Assembly (NCBI GenBank): GCA_907163345.1
Contig: CAJQUN010000132.1
Location: 124,001 to 188,000 of the forward strand
Direction: 5' to 3'
DNA: 64,000 nt
Source of the DNA: Haberlea rhodopensis
Taxonomy: Eukaryota > Streptophyta > Magnoliopsida > Lamiales > Gesneriaceae
Shown: positions 22,964-34,963 of the stretch, piece by piece
How positions within the stretch are numbered: position 1 is the first letter of the stretch
How the letters are laid out: each line of letters starts with the position of its first letter
Made by a program: the position numbers and the translations under genes
Notes under the pieces: generated by a model
Told to the model about the DNA's origin: nothing
The model's input: the letters and a program-made list of their open reading frames with translations, nothing else
The model's database searches: none

Positions 22964-22999
22964 ATACTCCCCTACTTATAAGATTTCGTCCTCGAAATC
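22964..22999 (-). promoter_or_regulatory. PPT and adjacent stem-loop of F
   Basis: The minus strand reads AGTAGGGGAGTAT against the LTR. Just upstream, GATTTCG-AGGA-CGAAATC (22982-22999) can form a perfect 7-bp stem, which also holds the end of the coding region. Confidence 0.85.
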
Positions 23000-24910
23000 A
23001 TATGCACTTACCCCAACAGAAACTAAACATAAACTCATACCAGAGAATAGTTCCGGGTAGTGCTGCACCATATGCTGCTCCGTCTCCCACGTAGCCTCCT
23101 CGACACCCCTGCGATCCCACTGAACTTTGATCATCGGTATCACTTTGTTCCGAAGTCTACGGTCTGCTCGATCCAGAATTCTGACAGGCCGTTCCACATA
23201 AGATACATCTGACTCTAACAGAACTTCGGAAGGCTGTAACACGTGAGATGGATCCGGCTCATACTTTCGCAGCATCGATACATGAAACACATCATGTATC
23301 CCAGATAAAGAAGGCGGCAAAGCCAGTCGGTAAGCCAATGTGCCAATGCGCTGTAAGATCTCGTACGGTCCAACATACCTCGGAGACAGTTTCCCGCGCA
23401 TCCCAAATCGCACAACGCCTCTGAAAGGCGAGATCTTCAAAAAGACCTTATCTCCCAACTGAAACTCTAACGGTCTCCGCCGTTTATTCGCATAAGCTGC
23501 CTGCCTGTCTTGGGCCGCTTTCATTTTCTGCCTTATAATCTTTATCTTCTCTTCCATTTCCCGGATCAACTCAGGTCCTCCAACTGATCTACTGTCCAAA
23601 TCATCCCAACATAAGGGTGATCTACATCGTCTGCCATAAAGAGCTTCAAACGGAGCCATCTGAATACTTGCCTGGTAGCTATTGTTATAAGAAAACTCTA
23701 CCAAAGGCACTGAATCCTGCCAAGAGGCATCGAACTCCAAAACACAAGCTCTTAACATGTCCTCGAGCGTCTGAATAGTGCGCTCGGTCTGGCCATCCGT
23801 CTGAGGATGATAAGCAGTGCTCAATCTGACTTCAGTTCCCAAAGCTGACTGAAGGCCTTCCCAGAAATGAGATGTGAATCGCGGATCTCGATCTGACACA
23901 ATAGAAACGGGGATCCCATGCAATCTCACCACATCTCTAATATACAACTGCGCCATCCTCAAAAATGTAAATGTCATGCTATAGGGGATAAAGTGGGCTA
24001 CCTTAGTCAATCTGTCCACAATCACCCAAATAGCATCGAAGCCTGAAGCACTCCTCGGCAAATGGGTCACGAAGTCCATGGAAATGTGCTCCCACTTCCA
24101 CTTCGGTATCTCCAAGCTTCTCAATTCGCCGCCAGGTCTCTGCCTCTCTGCCTTAACCTGCTGGCAGATCAGACACCTCTTCACAAAAGCGACGACATCG
24201 GACTTCATTCTCTTCCACCAAAACTGACCACGCAGATCTCTGTACATCTTCTTCCCGCCTGGGTGGATGCTAAGTCTGCTACTGTGAGCTCGCTCCAAGA
24301 TTCCCTTACGCAACTCCGGCGTACTCGGAACTACCCAGCGGTTCCCCAATCTCAAAGATCCGTCGTCTGCCACTCTGAACTTCGTCGGCTGACCAAGATG
24401 CACTATAGACAACCATCTCTGAACCTCAGCATCTGATCTCTGAGCTCTCCTGATGTTCTCATAAATATCTGGCTCAGCTAATAAGGTAGAGACATACACT
24501 GGCGATGCATCAATGTCGAAGTCATAGCCCAGATGGCAATAGGAGGTCATCATAGCCGACAAATGGATGACGTCCTCAGCAGAACTCCTCACTTTCCGGC
24601 TCAAAGCGTCCGCTGTCAAATTGGCTTTCCCGGGATGGTACTCAATCTCGCAATCATAGTCCTTGAGTAGGTCCATCCATCTCCTCTGTCTCATGTTCAG
24701 CTCCGCCTGAGTGAATAGAAACTTGAGGCTCTTGTGATCCGTGTATATGGTGAATGAAGTGCCATATAAGTAATGCCTCCAGATCTTCAGGGCGAAGATG
24801 ATAGCCGCCAATTCCAAGTCATGAACTGGATATCTGGTCTCATGCGGCTTCAACTGCCTCGATGCATAAGCTACCACATGCTTATCTTGCATCAGAACAC
24901 ACCCAAGGCC
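22976..24910 (-). CDS. Element F pol, RNase H - integrase - chromodomain part
   Basis: This continues the gag-pol frame after the in-frame stop at 24911-24913; the first Met is at 24892. Numbered from that Met: RNase H continues to about 100 (TDHKSLKF, NLTADALSRK). The integrase zinc-binding residues are H203, H210, C240 and C243. The catalytic triad is D273, D334 and E370, with 35 residues between the last two. A GPY-type segment (RYVGPYEILQRIG) lies near 505-517. A chromodomain-like tail (IKVQWDRRGVEEATWETEQH) lies near 588-607, which in chromoviruses helps to target integration. Reading ends at 22976, beside the PPT. All key residues appear intact. It could be expressed only by stop read-through or if the stop is recent and the copy is inactive. 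Confidence 0.92.
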   Translation of the reverse strand, partial: GLGCVLMQDKHVVAYASRQLKPHETRYPVHDLELAAIIFALKIWRHYLYGTSFTIYTDHKSLKFLFTQAELNMRQRRWMDLLKDYDCEIEYHPGKANLTADALSRKVRSSAEDVIHLSAMMTSYCHLGYDFDIDASPVYVSTLLAEPDIYENIRRAQRSDAEVQRWLSIVHLGQPTKFRVADDGSLRLGNRWVVPSTPELRKGILERAHSSRLSIHPGGKKMYRDLRGQFWWKRMKSDVVAFVKRCLICQQVKAERQRPGGELRSLEIPKWKWEHISMDFVTHLPRSASGFDAIWVIVDRLTKVAHFIPYSMTFTFLRMAQLYIRDVVRLHGIPVSIVSDRDPRFTSHFWEGLQSALGTEVRLSTAYHPQTDGQTERTIQTLEDMLRACVLEFDASWQDSVPLVEFSYNNSYQASIQMAPFEALYGRRCRSPLCWDDLDSRSVGGPELIREMEEKIKIIRQKMKAAQDRQAAYANKRRRPLEFQLGDKVFLKISPFRGVVRFGMRGKLSPRYVGPYEILQRIGTLAYRLALPPSLSGIHDVFHVSMLRKYEPDPSHVLQPSEVLLESDVSYVERPVRILDRADRRLRNKVIPMIKVQWDRRGVEEATWETEQHMVQHYPELFSGMSLCLVSVGVSAYDFEDEIL

Positions 24911-27541
24911 CTAAAGCGATGCATCAGTATACAGAACAAATCTGGAGTTCTCCGTCGGGATCACTAACACTGGCGCCGTCGTCAACCGGTGCTTCAACTC
25001 CTGGAAGCTCTCCTCACAAGCTTCTGACCAAAAGAAGGGCACACCCTTCTGAGTCAACTGAGTCAGCGGCTTGGCAATCTTCGAAAAGCCCGCGACGAAG
25101 CGCCGATAATACCCGGCCAAACCAAGAAAACTCCGGATCTCAGGCACAGAAGTGGGGGCAGCCCACTCCATCACAGCCTCAATCTTCTTGGGGTCCACTG
25201 ATATCCCACTGCTCGAAATGACATGCCCCAGAAACACTACACTGCTCAGCCAAAACTCGCACTTACTGAGCTTAGCATACAACTGATGCTCTCTGAGAAT
25301 CTGAAGCACTGTCCTCAAGTGTTTCACATGATCTTCCTCACTCCGGGAGTAGATAAGAATGTCGTCAATAAATACGATGACGAACTGATCAAGATACGGC
25401 TGAAACACTCTGTTCATCAGACTCATAAAGACGGCCGGGGCGTTCGTCACACCGAACGGCATTACTAAGAACTCATAATGCCCGTATCGAGTCCGGAACG
25501 CTGTCTTCTGCACATCTTCCTCTCTGACCCGAATCTGATGATACCCGGATCTCAAATCAATCTTGCTATACACCCTGGTACCTTGCAACTGATCAAACAA
25601 GTCGTCTATCCTTGGGAGAGGATACTTGTTCTTCACTCTAGCCTTGTTCAGCTGCCGGTAATCGATGCACAACCGCATCGAACCGTCCTTCTTCTTCACA
25701 AAGAGAACTGGTGCGCCCCATGGCGACACACTCGGGCGTATATACCCCTTGTCCAAGAGATCCTGCAACTGTTCTTTCAACTCTCTCAACTCAGCCGGTG
25801 CCATCCTATAAGGTGCACGAGAGATAGCGGATGTCCCTGGCAACAATTCGATCCCAAATTCAACTTCCCTGGCCGGTGGAAATCCTGGGATCTCTTCTGG
25901 AAATACATCAGCAAATTCTGCCACAACTGGTACATCCTCAACCCTCAGTTCTTTACTCTTTTCAGACGTGTCCACGGCATAAATAAGATAGCCCGTGTGC
26001 CCACGTTCCAACAGCTGAGACATCTTGATCGCTGAAATCAACAGAATCTTCGCACGAGATCCGTTGCCAAAGAAAGTCCACTGACTGCCCAACTCAGGTC
26101 TGAACTTCACTGTCCTCTGTCGGCAATCTACCACTGCCTGATATCTGTTCAGAACATCAATACCCAAGATGCAGTCGAAGTCTGACATACCCAGCACAAT
26201 CAAGTCTGATCTCAACTCGTTGCCCTCAAAATAAATGAGGCCATCTGCCAAAAACTGATCAGCAACAACATTTCTTCCAGTGGGTGTCGAGACCAATAGA
26301 GGCGTGGGCAAAGAAGACGTGCGCATATGGTGTCTTTCCACAAATCCCACAGACACAAAGGAATGGGAGGCACCTGTATCTATCAAAACAAAAGCAGGGT
26401 ACGTAAATAAATGACACGTACCGGCAATCACCTCCTCTGGAGCTGCCTGAGCCTGCTCCCTGGTCAGTGCATATACTTGTCCCTGGGGTGGTCCCACTGT
26501 CTGACCTCCCGATGGACGAGGCCCAAACTGTTGCCTCTGCTGCACTGTCCTGTCCTCAAACCTTGGCCTGCTGCCCTGATACTCTGACTGGCCTCCCCTG
26601 GTGGGACAATACCGAGCAATGTGGCCCATCTTGCCACAGACATAACATGCAGGACACTTGTTTGAAGAATGTGGTCCTCCACAGTTGTTGCACATCGGCT
26701 CTCCCGGCCTATCCCCTTGTGAAGATCCTCGATTGGCCGACCAATTTCCTTTCTTGCCATCCTGTTTCTGACCAAAGTATTTCTTTCCACCATACCGCGA
26801 AGATGAAGAGGCACCACGGGGTTTAAATGGCTCACCCCGAGGCCTCAAACTGTCACTAGTCTGCCTCTGTTGCGGTACCGGTGGTGGCATGGCATAAGCT
26901 CCCACTCCTAGCTCAGCAAGCTCCGCTCTTGTGAGAGCATCATCAAAAGAAGTTGGGTTATTGATGATAACCCGGTCATAGAGCTCCAGTCGCAGTCCTT
27001 TCATGAAATTTCTCATCTTGGCACGTCCATCAGAGGCAATATGGGGGACATACCTAAGGAGTGATGAGTACTGTGTGGCATAGTCTGCCACTGTCATGTT
27101 CCCCTGCCTCAGACTTGCAAATTCATCCTCTTTTGTCTGTCTTGCTGCCGCGGAGAAGTATCGGTTCAAGAACCTGGTCCTGAAGAGCGTCCAGTCAATC
27201 ACAGCACCCAGTGCTCTCATCTCCATTACTGTGCTCCTCCACCACATCAATGGTTTCTTAGCCAACTGGAACTCCGCCAGCCTCAGCCAAGCAGTAATAG
27301 CACACGGAGCCGATACAAAGATCTGTTCAAGTCTCTCCAGCCACTCTTCAGCTTCTTCTCCGGACTCTGTCCCCTCAAACCGGGGCGGATGATAAGACAG
27401 AAACTGAGTCAAGCTAATCTCACCCGGTAGCAATAACTGGACCACTGGTTCCATTCCTACAGCCGGTGGAGGTAGAGGATTAGCCTGTCCAATACTCGCA
27501 TTTACACTCCCAACATCTCCGACTTCCTCATTAGCAGCCAT
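24911..27541 (-). CDS. Element F gag-protease-RT part, ends at in-frame TAG
   Basis: The start is the ATG at 27541 (MAANEEV), matching the start in element A. Numbered from it: a capsid-like region around 45-190 (FRTRFLNRYFSAAARQ); two zinc knuckles at about 284-312 (CNNCGGPHSSNKC and CYVCGKMGHIARYC) for RNA binding; protease DTGA at 388-391; RT from about 565 with LFVKKKDGSMRLCIDYRQLN and the catalytic VFIDD at 723-727; and the start of RNase H (VLYTDAS, to 875). Codon 877 is TAG, within the first conserved strand of RNase H, where Tekay-type proteins normally read on. Gag and pol share one frame with no frameshift, as is usual for this clade. The stop would remove RNase H and integrase. Confidence 0.94.
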   Translation of the reverse strand: MAANEEVGDVGSVNASIGQANPLPPPAVGMEPVVQLLLPGEISLTQFLSYHPPRFEGTESGEEAEEWLERLEQIFVSAPCAITAWLRLAEFQLAKKPLMWWRSTVMEMRALGAVIDWTLFRTRFLNRYFSAAARQTKEDEFASLRQGNMTVADYATQYSSLLRYVPHIASDGRAKMRNFMKGLRLELYDRVIINNPTSFDDALTRAELAELGVGAYAMPPPVPQQRQTSDSLRPRGEPFKPRGASSSSRYGGKKYFGQKQDGKKGNWSANRGSSQGDRPGEPMCNNCGGPHSSNKCPACYVCGKMGHIARYCPTRGGQSEYQGSRPRFEDRTVQQRQQFGPRPSGGQTVGPPQGQVYALTREQAQAAPEEVIAGTCHLFTYPAFVLIDTGASHSFVSVGFVERHHMRTSSLPTPLLVSTPTGRNVVADQFLADGLIYFEGNELRSDLIVLGMSDFDCILGIDVLNRYQAVVDCRQRTVKFRPELGSQWTFFGNGSRAKILLISAIKMSQLLERGHTGYLIYAVDTSEKSKELRVEDVPVVAEFADVFPEEIPGFPPAREVEFGIELLPGTSAISRAPYRMAPAELRELKEQLQDLLDKGYIRPSVSPWGAPVLFVKKKDGSMRLCIDYRQLNKARVKNKYPLPRIDDLFDQLQGTRVYSKIDLRSGYHQIRVREEDVQKTAFRTRYGHYEFLVMPFGVTNAPAVFMSLMNRVFQPYLDQFVIVFIDDILIYSRSEEDHVKHLRTVLQILREHQLYAKLSKCEFWLSSVVFLGHVISSSGISVDPKKIEAVMEWAAPTSVPEIRSFLGLAGYYRRFVAGFSKIAKPLTQLTQKGVPFFWSEACEESFQELKHRLTTAPVLVIPTENSRFVLYTDASL

Positions 27542-27750
27542 GCTGTAACACAAATGTTAACAACAATCCAAAGCAATATATAACATGTCGTTAGATAACA
27601 GGAGTGATATAAGCATGTTAGTATAACAGGATATACAGTAATATGCACCACATGCATAAACATGCTTCAAATGTAAGCACCTAGCCAACCATGCTAAGGC
27701 TACCCTTCACTCGTTCCCGGGTTCTCTAACCTGTGCTCTGATACCACAAA
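27542..27750 (-). promoter_or_regulatory. Element F leader with Met-tRNA primer-binding site
   Basis: TGGTATCAGAGC on the minus strand at 27735-27746, 4 bp from the LTR, then a 190-bp leader to the gag ATG. No upstream structure is obvious. Confidence 0.92.
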
Positions 27751-29873
27751 TGTAAGGACCCTAATCCTTAAGTGCGGAATAAAGGCATAATAGAGCTAAA
27801 TAAATGATCAGAGTAGAGTAAACAAGTTGAGTCTATGAGCTTAAGCATTTACATGCCAAAATAAAGGACTACCAAAAGGATTAATTACATTCCAACAAAT
27901 GAATGTGTCCACTATAGTTTTACGCTACTCCTAGAGTAGGCACTATACAAAAGAATCATGTCCTTTCATCTACCAAAGATGCTCGTGAAGCTCACTGTCT
28001 CAACCCGTTCAAGCCCATCTATCATGCCAAAAAGGTACCTACAAGGACAACCCCCAAACATGAGCAATAATAATCATTCATATTCAACACAATATGAAGA
28101 TAAAGCGTAAATGCATAATCAATATGAAACACTTCCTGTTTCCCGTGCATTTCAAACGCTTCCCGTTTGGTTATCCCTGTACCAGAACTCATGAGTATAA
28201 TCAATAGATTATTTTTAATGGCCAAACATGTCATGACATCATATACCATCTCAACTGTACCACATATTGGTCACCATTCCCTAGTCTGTCCATCACAGTG
28301 TATTTTAATGCCCCTCGCTTATATTCATATGGGCGGCATAGGATAACCTCGCTACAATGGACATGCGGCGCTCCCACCCCTCGCTTCACAGAGAGCGGCA
28401 AATACCCTTTCCTCGCCCCATATGACAACCACGCTCAAATGTGACATGCGGCGCTCCCACCCCTCGCTTCACATTTAGCGGAACCAAAACAAAAAGCGGC
28501 AAGCATTAAAATCATCAAAGGATGACCACGACTCATGGGATGTGCATCCAATAATCATAATATGCATCTAACATCAATATGCATAAATTACCATGTATAT
28601 GCATCCACAATGCAATACCTCATATGGCATAAATCAACATGTATATGCATCCACAATGCAATACCACATATATATACTCGCATCCACAATGCATAAACAA
28701 TGAGTATATAAAATACATGTTACCGTTGGGTGCCCGTACGTCCACTACGTACCTTTCCAAAATGTGGAATGTGGTTGGACCTCAATTCCTTGGCTGCGTT
28801 GCCACCTGGGTTGGTTCTACATATTCACAAATACCAATATTAGAACCCAATAATAGTCCAATACCAAAAATCCCACAAAAATAACCAAAAACATCATTTT
28901 TGGCATCTCGCGATCGATCGCCATCAAGCCCCGATCGATCGCGAGATCACACTGCCTCGCCCAACGAAATTGCACAATCCGCGATCGATCGCGAAGCTAG
29001 CGCCGATCGATCGCGGCCTCGCCGATCGATCGCGCCAAGATCGCGATCGATCGCTGAGGCTTACTGCCTCAGCCCTGCTGCTCGCGATCGATCGCGAGAA
29101 AAACGCCGATCGATCGCCGAGCTGTGGGCATGCGGGGTTTGGGCACTATTCACCCATCTTCAACCCCATCTCATACACACCCACATACACCAACATTAAT
29201 CAAACCCAACAACTCAAAACCACCCATAAACATCATAACAAACTCAAATAAACAACATCCAACTAAAACACTACCAAAATCACAACACCCAACACAAACC
29301 CATTTTAAAACCCTTCAAACCAACCCAAACTTAAACAAAACCTTACAAAATTAACAATGAGGTACCCATACCTCTTGGGGATCTCAAATCACCCAACAAT
29401 CTCCTCAAAACAAGATTTTGCAAGTACTTCTCTTCACCTTAAAGCTCAAGAACGAAAATGTGAAGAAAAGAGAAGGGTTTGGGTGTTTGTTTTGGTAAAG
29501 TGAAAAGTGTTGGATGGGGTGGGGTTGGGTATTAAAGGTGAGGTAATTTAAAATGATACCAAAATAATTCCATGGTGTATAAAACACCCCAACATGATAT
29601 TTTTCAAAGCATTTACTCAAAATGCACCATAATATCAATTAACACATGATTTCCAATTAATTGCTAACCAATGCAAATAAATCATGCTTCCAATAATATT
29701 TACCCAACATGCACCACATGCACCCTGAAATGCAACCCCGGGTCACCCTATCCACATGACCATGCATTTCCACATAAGGTAAATAAATCCCAAAACATAA
29801 TCAATTACCACATAATTAATCATGTAAACACAATTAAAGCCAAATAGCAATTAACCATTTCGGGGATGTCACA
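27751..29873 (-). repeat. LTR F, right copy (5' LTR in sense)
   Basis: Nearly identical to 20841-22963. It ends GGGGATGTCACA against the right CATTC TSD. It includes the mini-hairpin array at 28315-28510. Confidence 0.97.
28911..29116. repeat. Phased CGATCGATCG array in LTR F (right)
   Basis: The same eight positions as in the left LTR (offset 6910). One flank differs (GATCGCGAG here, GATCGGGAG in the left copy). Confidence 0.95.
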
Positions 29874-30879
29874 CATTCCATATGCAAGGATGCTCCACTA
29901 GAGCTAACAACGACTTGTTGACACTCGTGTTGGTACTACCAACAAAATTGAGCTGTCCCAGTACAAGTCCCTCAAAACAATAGACGTATAAACGTTCCCG
30001 TGAGGTATTCTATGCCTCAATCATCATGCCACATAGAGACTACAAGAGTCTACCATAAGTCCTCATCATATCATCATACGATTCACCGAACTCGGTCCCA
30101 ACGTGCAGTATAATTGCCATAACAAGCACACTATAACACTATACAATATCTGGCTAGCAAAACGCTGCCTCCATAGGCTTATACCCAGCCTACCAACGTA
30201 TCATACGTTCCACCCCGGTACAACATACCGTAGTATCCATTAGAGTAGTGGGTCATCACCCAATATTTCTCTAATACCAAAGCACAAAGGACATCCTGGT
30301 GTCCTTGCTCAACCACAAAGCAATCCTAGTTCCGTAGGATTTATTCCACACCCTCAGGGGTGGGTGTGATCATGTCTACCACATGTCACCTTGGCGTAAG
30401 AAAGTAGTTTTCTCAACAACTACTCCTGCTACCAATCACTTGGCCATAGCCATTCCAACGAGTATACCCAAAGGTACAACTACTCGTAAAATATTTTCCT
30501 CAAATATGTGCTGCGGTACACTTTCTGTACGGCGCACCCAATAATTCATCGAGCGACCTGCTCGGCATAATGGTCTCGTCAACTAGTGACCCAGACACTA
30601 CCATGTGCTCGCATTGGAACTTAAACCATATGAATAAATACATATACATAAATGTATTATTCATCGAAACGACGCTACGTGACTACATAGACATCCACTA
30701 TGTCATCGTCATCCCGTGACGGTACCTGTCAACATATGACATTCAAAATAACATCGTCAACTCGTGACGGTACATGTCAATACATGACATTCATAGTCTC
30801 ATCGTCAAACACATGACGGTATATGTATAACAACACATGCATCCACAATAATGCTAATAAAACAGTAATATGACATACT
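29874..30879 (-). other. Element H internal DNA after F; non-coding
   Basis: This resumes H after the CATTC TSD. It contains repeated phrases on CTCGTGACGGTAC and ACATGACATTCA (30700-30830) but no recognisable protein. Confidence 0.65.
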
Positions 30880-31545
30880 TCATCGCTAATAAGATAGCGG
30901 CATACCTGTCTCCATCGTCCAACAGTGGTACGCAATCAGCACCCATCGCTCGTAGGTGGTGTAATCCAGTGCTACGTACATAGCGGTATAACCCATCGCT
31001 ATAGAATCCGCGGCATGATCTCTCACCATAGAGTCAGCGGCATAAAACATCGCTATAGATATCCGGCGGTATGAACCATCGACATAGATGTAGCGGAATG
31101 TACCATCGCTATATGATACCTGGCGGCATGAACCATCGCCATAGATGTAGCGGAATGACCCGTCGCTATGTGATACCTGGCGGCATGAACCATCGCCAAT
31201 AGAATAGTGGAATAAACCATCGCTATGAATACCCGGGGGCATGAACCATCGCCAATAAAATAGCGGAATGAACCATCGCTATGAATACCCGGCGGCATGA
31301 ACCATCGCCAATTGAAAAGCGGAATGAACCATCGCTATGAATACCCGGTGGCATGAACCATCGCCAATAGAATAGCGGAATGAACCATCGCTATGAATAC
31401 CTGACGACATGAACCATCACCAATAGAATAGCGGAATGTACCATCACTATGAATACCCTGCGGCATGAACCATCGCCAATAGAATAGCGGAATGTACCGT
31501 CGCTATGAATACCCCGCAGCATTAACCATCGCCAATAGAATAGCC
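30880..31545. repeat. 58-bp tandem array of CGAT/GCGG hairpin units in H
   Basis: About eleven imperfect units contain ATGAACCATCGCCA, AATAGCGGAATG and ATCGCTATGAATACC, ending in GGCGGC. ATCGC and GCGG/GCGAT words recur at short distance, giving local pairing. The reverse complement of the same unit is tandem in element M at 53048-53395. Confidence 0.85.
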
Positions 31546-32528
31546 GATCCATAGTCTTGTTACAGTAGTGTATTTTAATGCACCTCGCTTGTCATGACCG
31601 CGGCACTAATACCCCTCGCTTCGACATATCAGCGGCATAGAATAACCTCGCTCAAATGCGACATCGGCAATACCCTCGCTTCAACATTGGCCAGCAAATA
31701 TTCTTTCCTCGCTACGATATGACAGCGGCAAGTATTCTATCATCGCATCAAGTGACAGTGGCAAAGCATTTAAAATCATCACTCATCCATAACAATGACT
31801 CATGGGATATTCACCAAGCATTCCATCTATACCTGCAACACAATGCATATTACATATCCCAATATACATCACCATGAGTGAATTTTAATGCACCTCGCTC
31901 AAATGTGACATGCGGCAACACCCTTGCTTCAACATTTAGCGGCAAAGCATTAAAATCATCACTCCCATATATACAACCATAAATGAGTGTATTTTAATGC
32001 ACCTCGCACAAATGCGACATGCAGCAATACCCTCGCTTCAACATTTGGCGGCAAAGCATTAAAATCAACCACAATGCATAATCCATGATGTATATAAAAT
32101 GCAGGTTACCATTTCGTGTCTTTCAACCCTGGCCTTAGCCCTTCGTGTCATAGCGTCCCTATAGGAACAATCCCAAACCACGAGCATATAATAATCCATA
32201 TTCACCACAATATGATTATAATGAGTAAATGCATAAATCATGAGTACAAAGTACTTCCTGTATCCCAATGCATTTCAAAATGCTCCCTTTGGTTGTCCCA
32301 GTGCCACAACTCACAATCATAATCAACAGATTATATTATGATTCCATAGATGTCATGACATATAATTGTTCCACTATGATCACATATCATAAACGCACAT
32401 AAGCAAACTAGTTGTGTCACACAACACTAACTACCATCATGCATAATTATGTGCTACTCATTTCCATCGATATGCTTCTAGGCCCTCAAGAGCCCCAAAA
32501 GAACAAACCACTGCTCTGATACCACTAA
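31546..32528 (-). other. H leader with LTR-E-like segment and primer-binding site
   Basis: 31560-31800 closely resembles the mini-hairpin part of LTR E, and 32106-32370 resembles the E block around GAGCATATAATAATCCATA. Two further copies of the GTGTATTTTAATGCACCTCGC block start near 31878 and 31985. The leader ends in TGGTATCAGAGC (minus strand, 32513-32524). Confidence 0.75.
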
Positions 32529-33866
32529 TGTAAGGACCCCCGTGGCCTTAACCCGTTATTAGTGTATTAACCCAAGCATTTAGTGCATGTAATCAAACAT
32601 GTAGGGGAAAAACCCACTTATCACCATAGTGAATCATGCCAATAATAAAATTCTTTACATTATTCCATATAATGTCTAAGTTTTCCCCCAACCAAGTCCA
32701 CATACATATCATGCACCATCATAATACACTAACATATTCTCAGTTCATTTAAGCAATTCAATAATTAATTGCATGCAACACATAAATGAAAAGAGAAAGG
32801 CCCTTGCCTTCTTTATACAATCCATATACACATAATACTGCTCACATGCGAGCATCGAATAAGTATGCGTGTATCTTATGTATAAAGTATCATGCTCAAT
32901 ACCGTCGCTAGTACCTCGATCCTGGAAGCACCTCAAATCCACAGCTCGAGCTCAACTCCAAGACATCGATGTACCTAATAACCTGCCCCAACAGAGACAG
33001 CCCTCACACGGGGTGAGCATACCAATATCCCAAATCCAATAATCACAATAACACAATTCATAATTTACAAAAATGTAAATGCTATGAAATATAAAGGATG
33101 CTCCCTGGATGGCATCATCCTCATCCGGGATTCCCTGCACTGTCCCTGTTCTCAAAATAACTGAAACCATCAAATTCCCAATCGCCAGTTAATCATTACA
33201 TTGATTAACAAATTCGTTTGCTGCATACCGATATCATAATCAATAATATCAAATCATTAAACAATGATTACAAGTATTCCATATATCTCACTGATGGTTC
33301 CATAGTTCTATTTCATTGATCGCTCTACAATAGCGGCATTTCATTCTCACGCATGCTCAACAGCAGTGGCGTCCCAACCGATGTTCACTCAAAGGCGACA
33401 ACATCTCAATCATTGCTCGCCCAAAAGTGACACCATATAATTCCCAATGCACATGTGTCCATTTATCACAATTACCATATACCATGCATTTCACCACCCA
33501 TTTATAGTAGGTACCATATACCTTGCATTTCAATATCCACTTATTGCAAGTAACACATACCATGCATTTCACAATTGCAATATCATAACAGGCTATGCTC
33601 GTACGTTATACGTACCTTATGATTCCGTAGTTCGAGTCCAACCTTGCCTGAGTCCCACGACCCGATGAGTTAAATGCTAACACACAAATAACTCCCAATT
33701 AAACATAGGCATGCAATCACGTGCCCAAGCACGTTCACAACTTCCAAACCCATCGTCCATCCATGACAATTACCAAAATAAAAGCCCCCCGGCTAAGCAT
33801 GCATAATACCCAAAATATTTCATTTTATATGTTTAAAAGATAGCCAAAAACTCGGCCGAGAATTCC
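32529..33866 (-). repeat. LTR H2, truncated partner of H1
   Basis: It starts TGTAAGGACCCCCGTGG next to the primer site and follows LTR H1 almost base for base until the GAGAATTCC block, after which the sequences part. The palindrome array and promoter seen in H1 are therefore missing here. Confidence 0.87.
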
Positions 33867-34963
33867 ATAATATAAAATTTGGCTCCAACCAATTCATTTA
33901 AAGGTATAGCATTCACATTGGAATGTAGACATTGCCCGGACGGGAGTGTTTAGAGGGGGGAGGGAGTGAATGAACACTCCTCCAAAAATTAATTCTTATT
34001 GATTCCACTCAGGTTAGTAAATGAAATCTGTTTCTTAACCAGTATTTAAGTAGAACAGACCACTAAAATGAAAGTGCGGAAATGGTATGTTCTTAGCTAG
34101 TAAGAACGGTTGATGGCTATGCAATGCAAGATAGTGCGAAATGTAAGTAGACGAGATATGTTTTTACAACATTTTGTACAACCCCGATTCAGCTGGATTT
34201 ACCCCACTACCAGACTGAAACTCCTAGTCTCTCAATCTGTCTGTCTGACAGTTACAAATGAATCACTCTTCTATCTTAGAACAAAATACAATTGAAAGAG
34301 TGGTTTAATCGAAGCCTAAAGGATCCTTAAATGATCAAATGAAACGATAAGCAGTGCTTTTAATTTTGAGCAGATCGATAAGTTGAAATCTTCCGATGAT
34401 AGCGTTCAGCTCAACTGAATGCTCGATAAAGTTGATTGATCTTTTATGCGTTTTTGAATCTCTTGCGTCTCATGCTCTATTTGAGCTTTTGAAGTTGCAC
34501 CTATATATAATCATCTCTGAACATGTTGCAGTCTTCTACTTTAGATACTTTCCCTTCTGGTTTGTTCTTTCGGCGCTTCAGATAGACTCTCCTTTGTCTA
34601 TTTACCATTTAAGGTAATCTTCAATCCTTGGTCTTGTTCAGCACATTAAATGCTTCAATAAATAGCCGTTAATTATTCAGACTGAAGAACGAAGCTTACT
34701 AACTTCGTCTGTTCTGATCTAATCTGCATCGAGCTGGTCTGCTCTGATCTTGTTGATCGATCTGGATCTGCGTCGATCTGGTCAGTCTGGTTTACATCGA
34801 TCTGGTCTATTTTGAGATAGGCTCGATCGGTCTGATCTGTTTTGTCATAGGCTCGATCGGTCTGGTCTGTTTTGTCATCTTTAAATCCCGGAACTAACAT
34901 ATACATATCATACTTCAACACACGATAACCTATCTGTGTGATAGAATTCAACACAACAATTAA
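33867..34963. other. Unclassified segment
   Basis: No protein is recognised. It contains a purine block (TTTAGAGGGGGGAGGGAGTG, near 33940) flanked by the inverted words GTGTT and AACAC, and a short repeat at 34735-34880. It may be part of another transposon, but I cannot assign it. Confidence 0.4.
34735..34880. repeat. Short repeats on GATCGGTCTG / GATCTGGTC
   Basis: The 36-bp unit GCTCGATCGGTCTG...TTTTGTCATAG occurs twice in tandem, preceded by diverged GATCTGGTC units. Confidence 0.75.

Larger units (their letters stand above)
20841..29873 (-). mobile_element. Element F: full-length Tekay-type chromovirus
   Basis: The element is 9.03 kb with two 2123-bp LTRs (20841-22963 and 27751-29873) and perfect CATTC TSDs at 20836-20840 and 29874-29878. 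I see only about four substitutions between the LTRs, so the insertion is very recent. It has a Met-tRNA primer site, gag-pol in a single frame (one in-frame stop) and a PPT. It is the only copy here with RT, RNase H and integrase, and the only candidate in the window that might have supplied enzymes to others. Confidence 0.97.

Noticed and set aside
20841..29873. Segmental duplication of about 2.1 kb (20841-22963 and 27751-29873)
   Set aside because: TG/CA ends, primer site, PPT and perfect TSDs show that these are the two LTRs of one element.
32100..32400. tRNA-like or small RNA gene near the H leader
   Set aside because: I found no cloverleaf or box A/B pattern; the segment matches LTR E sequence instead.
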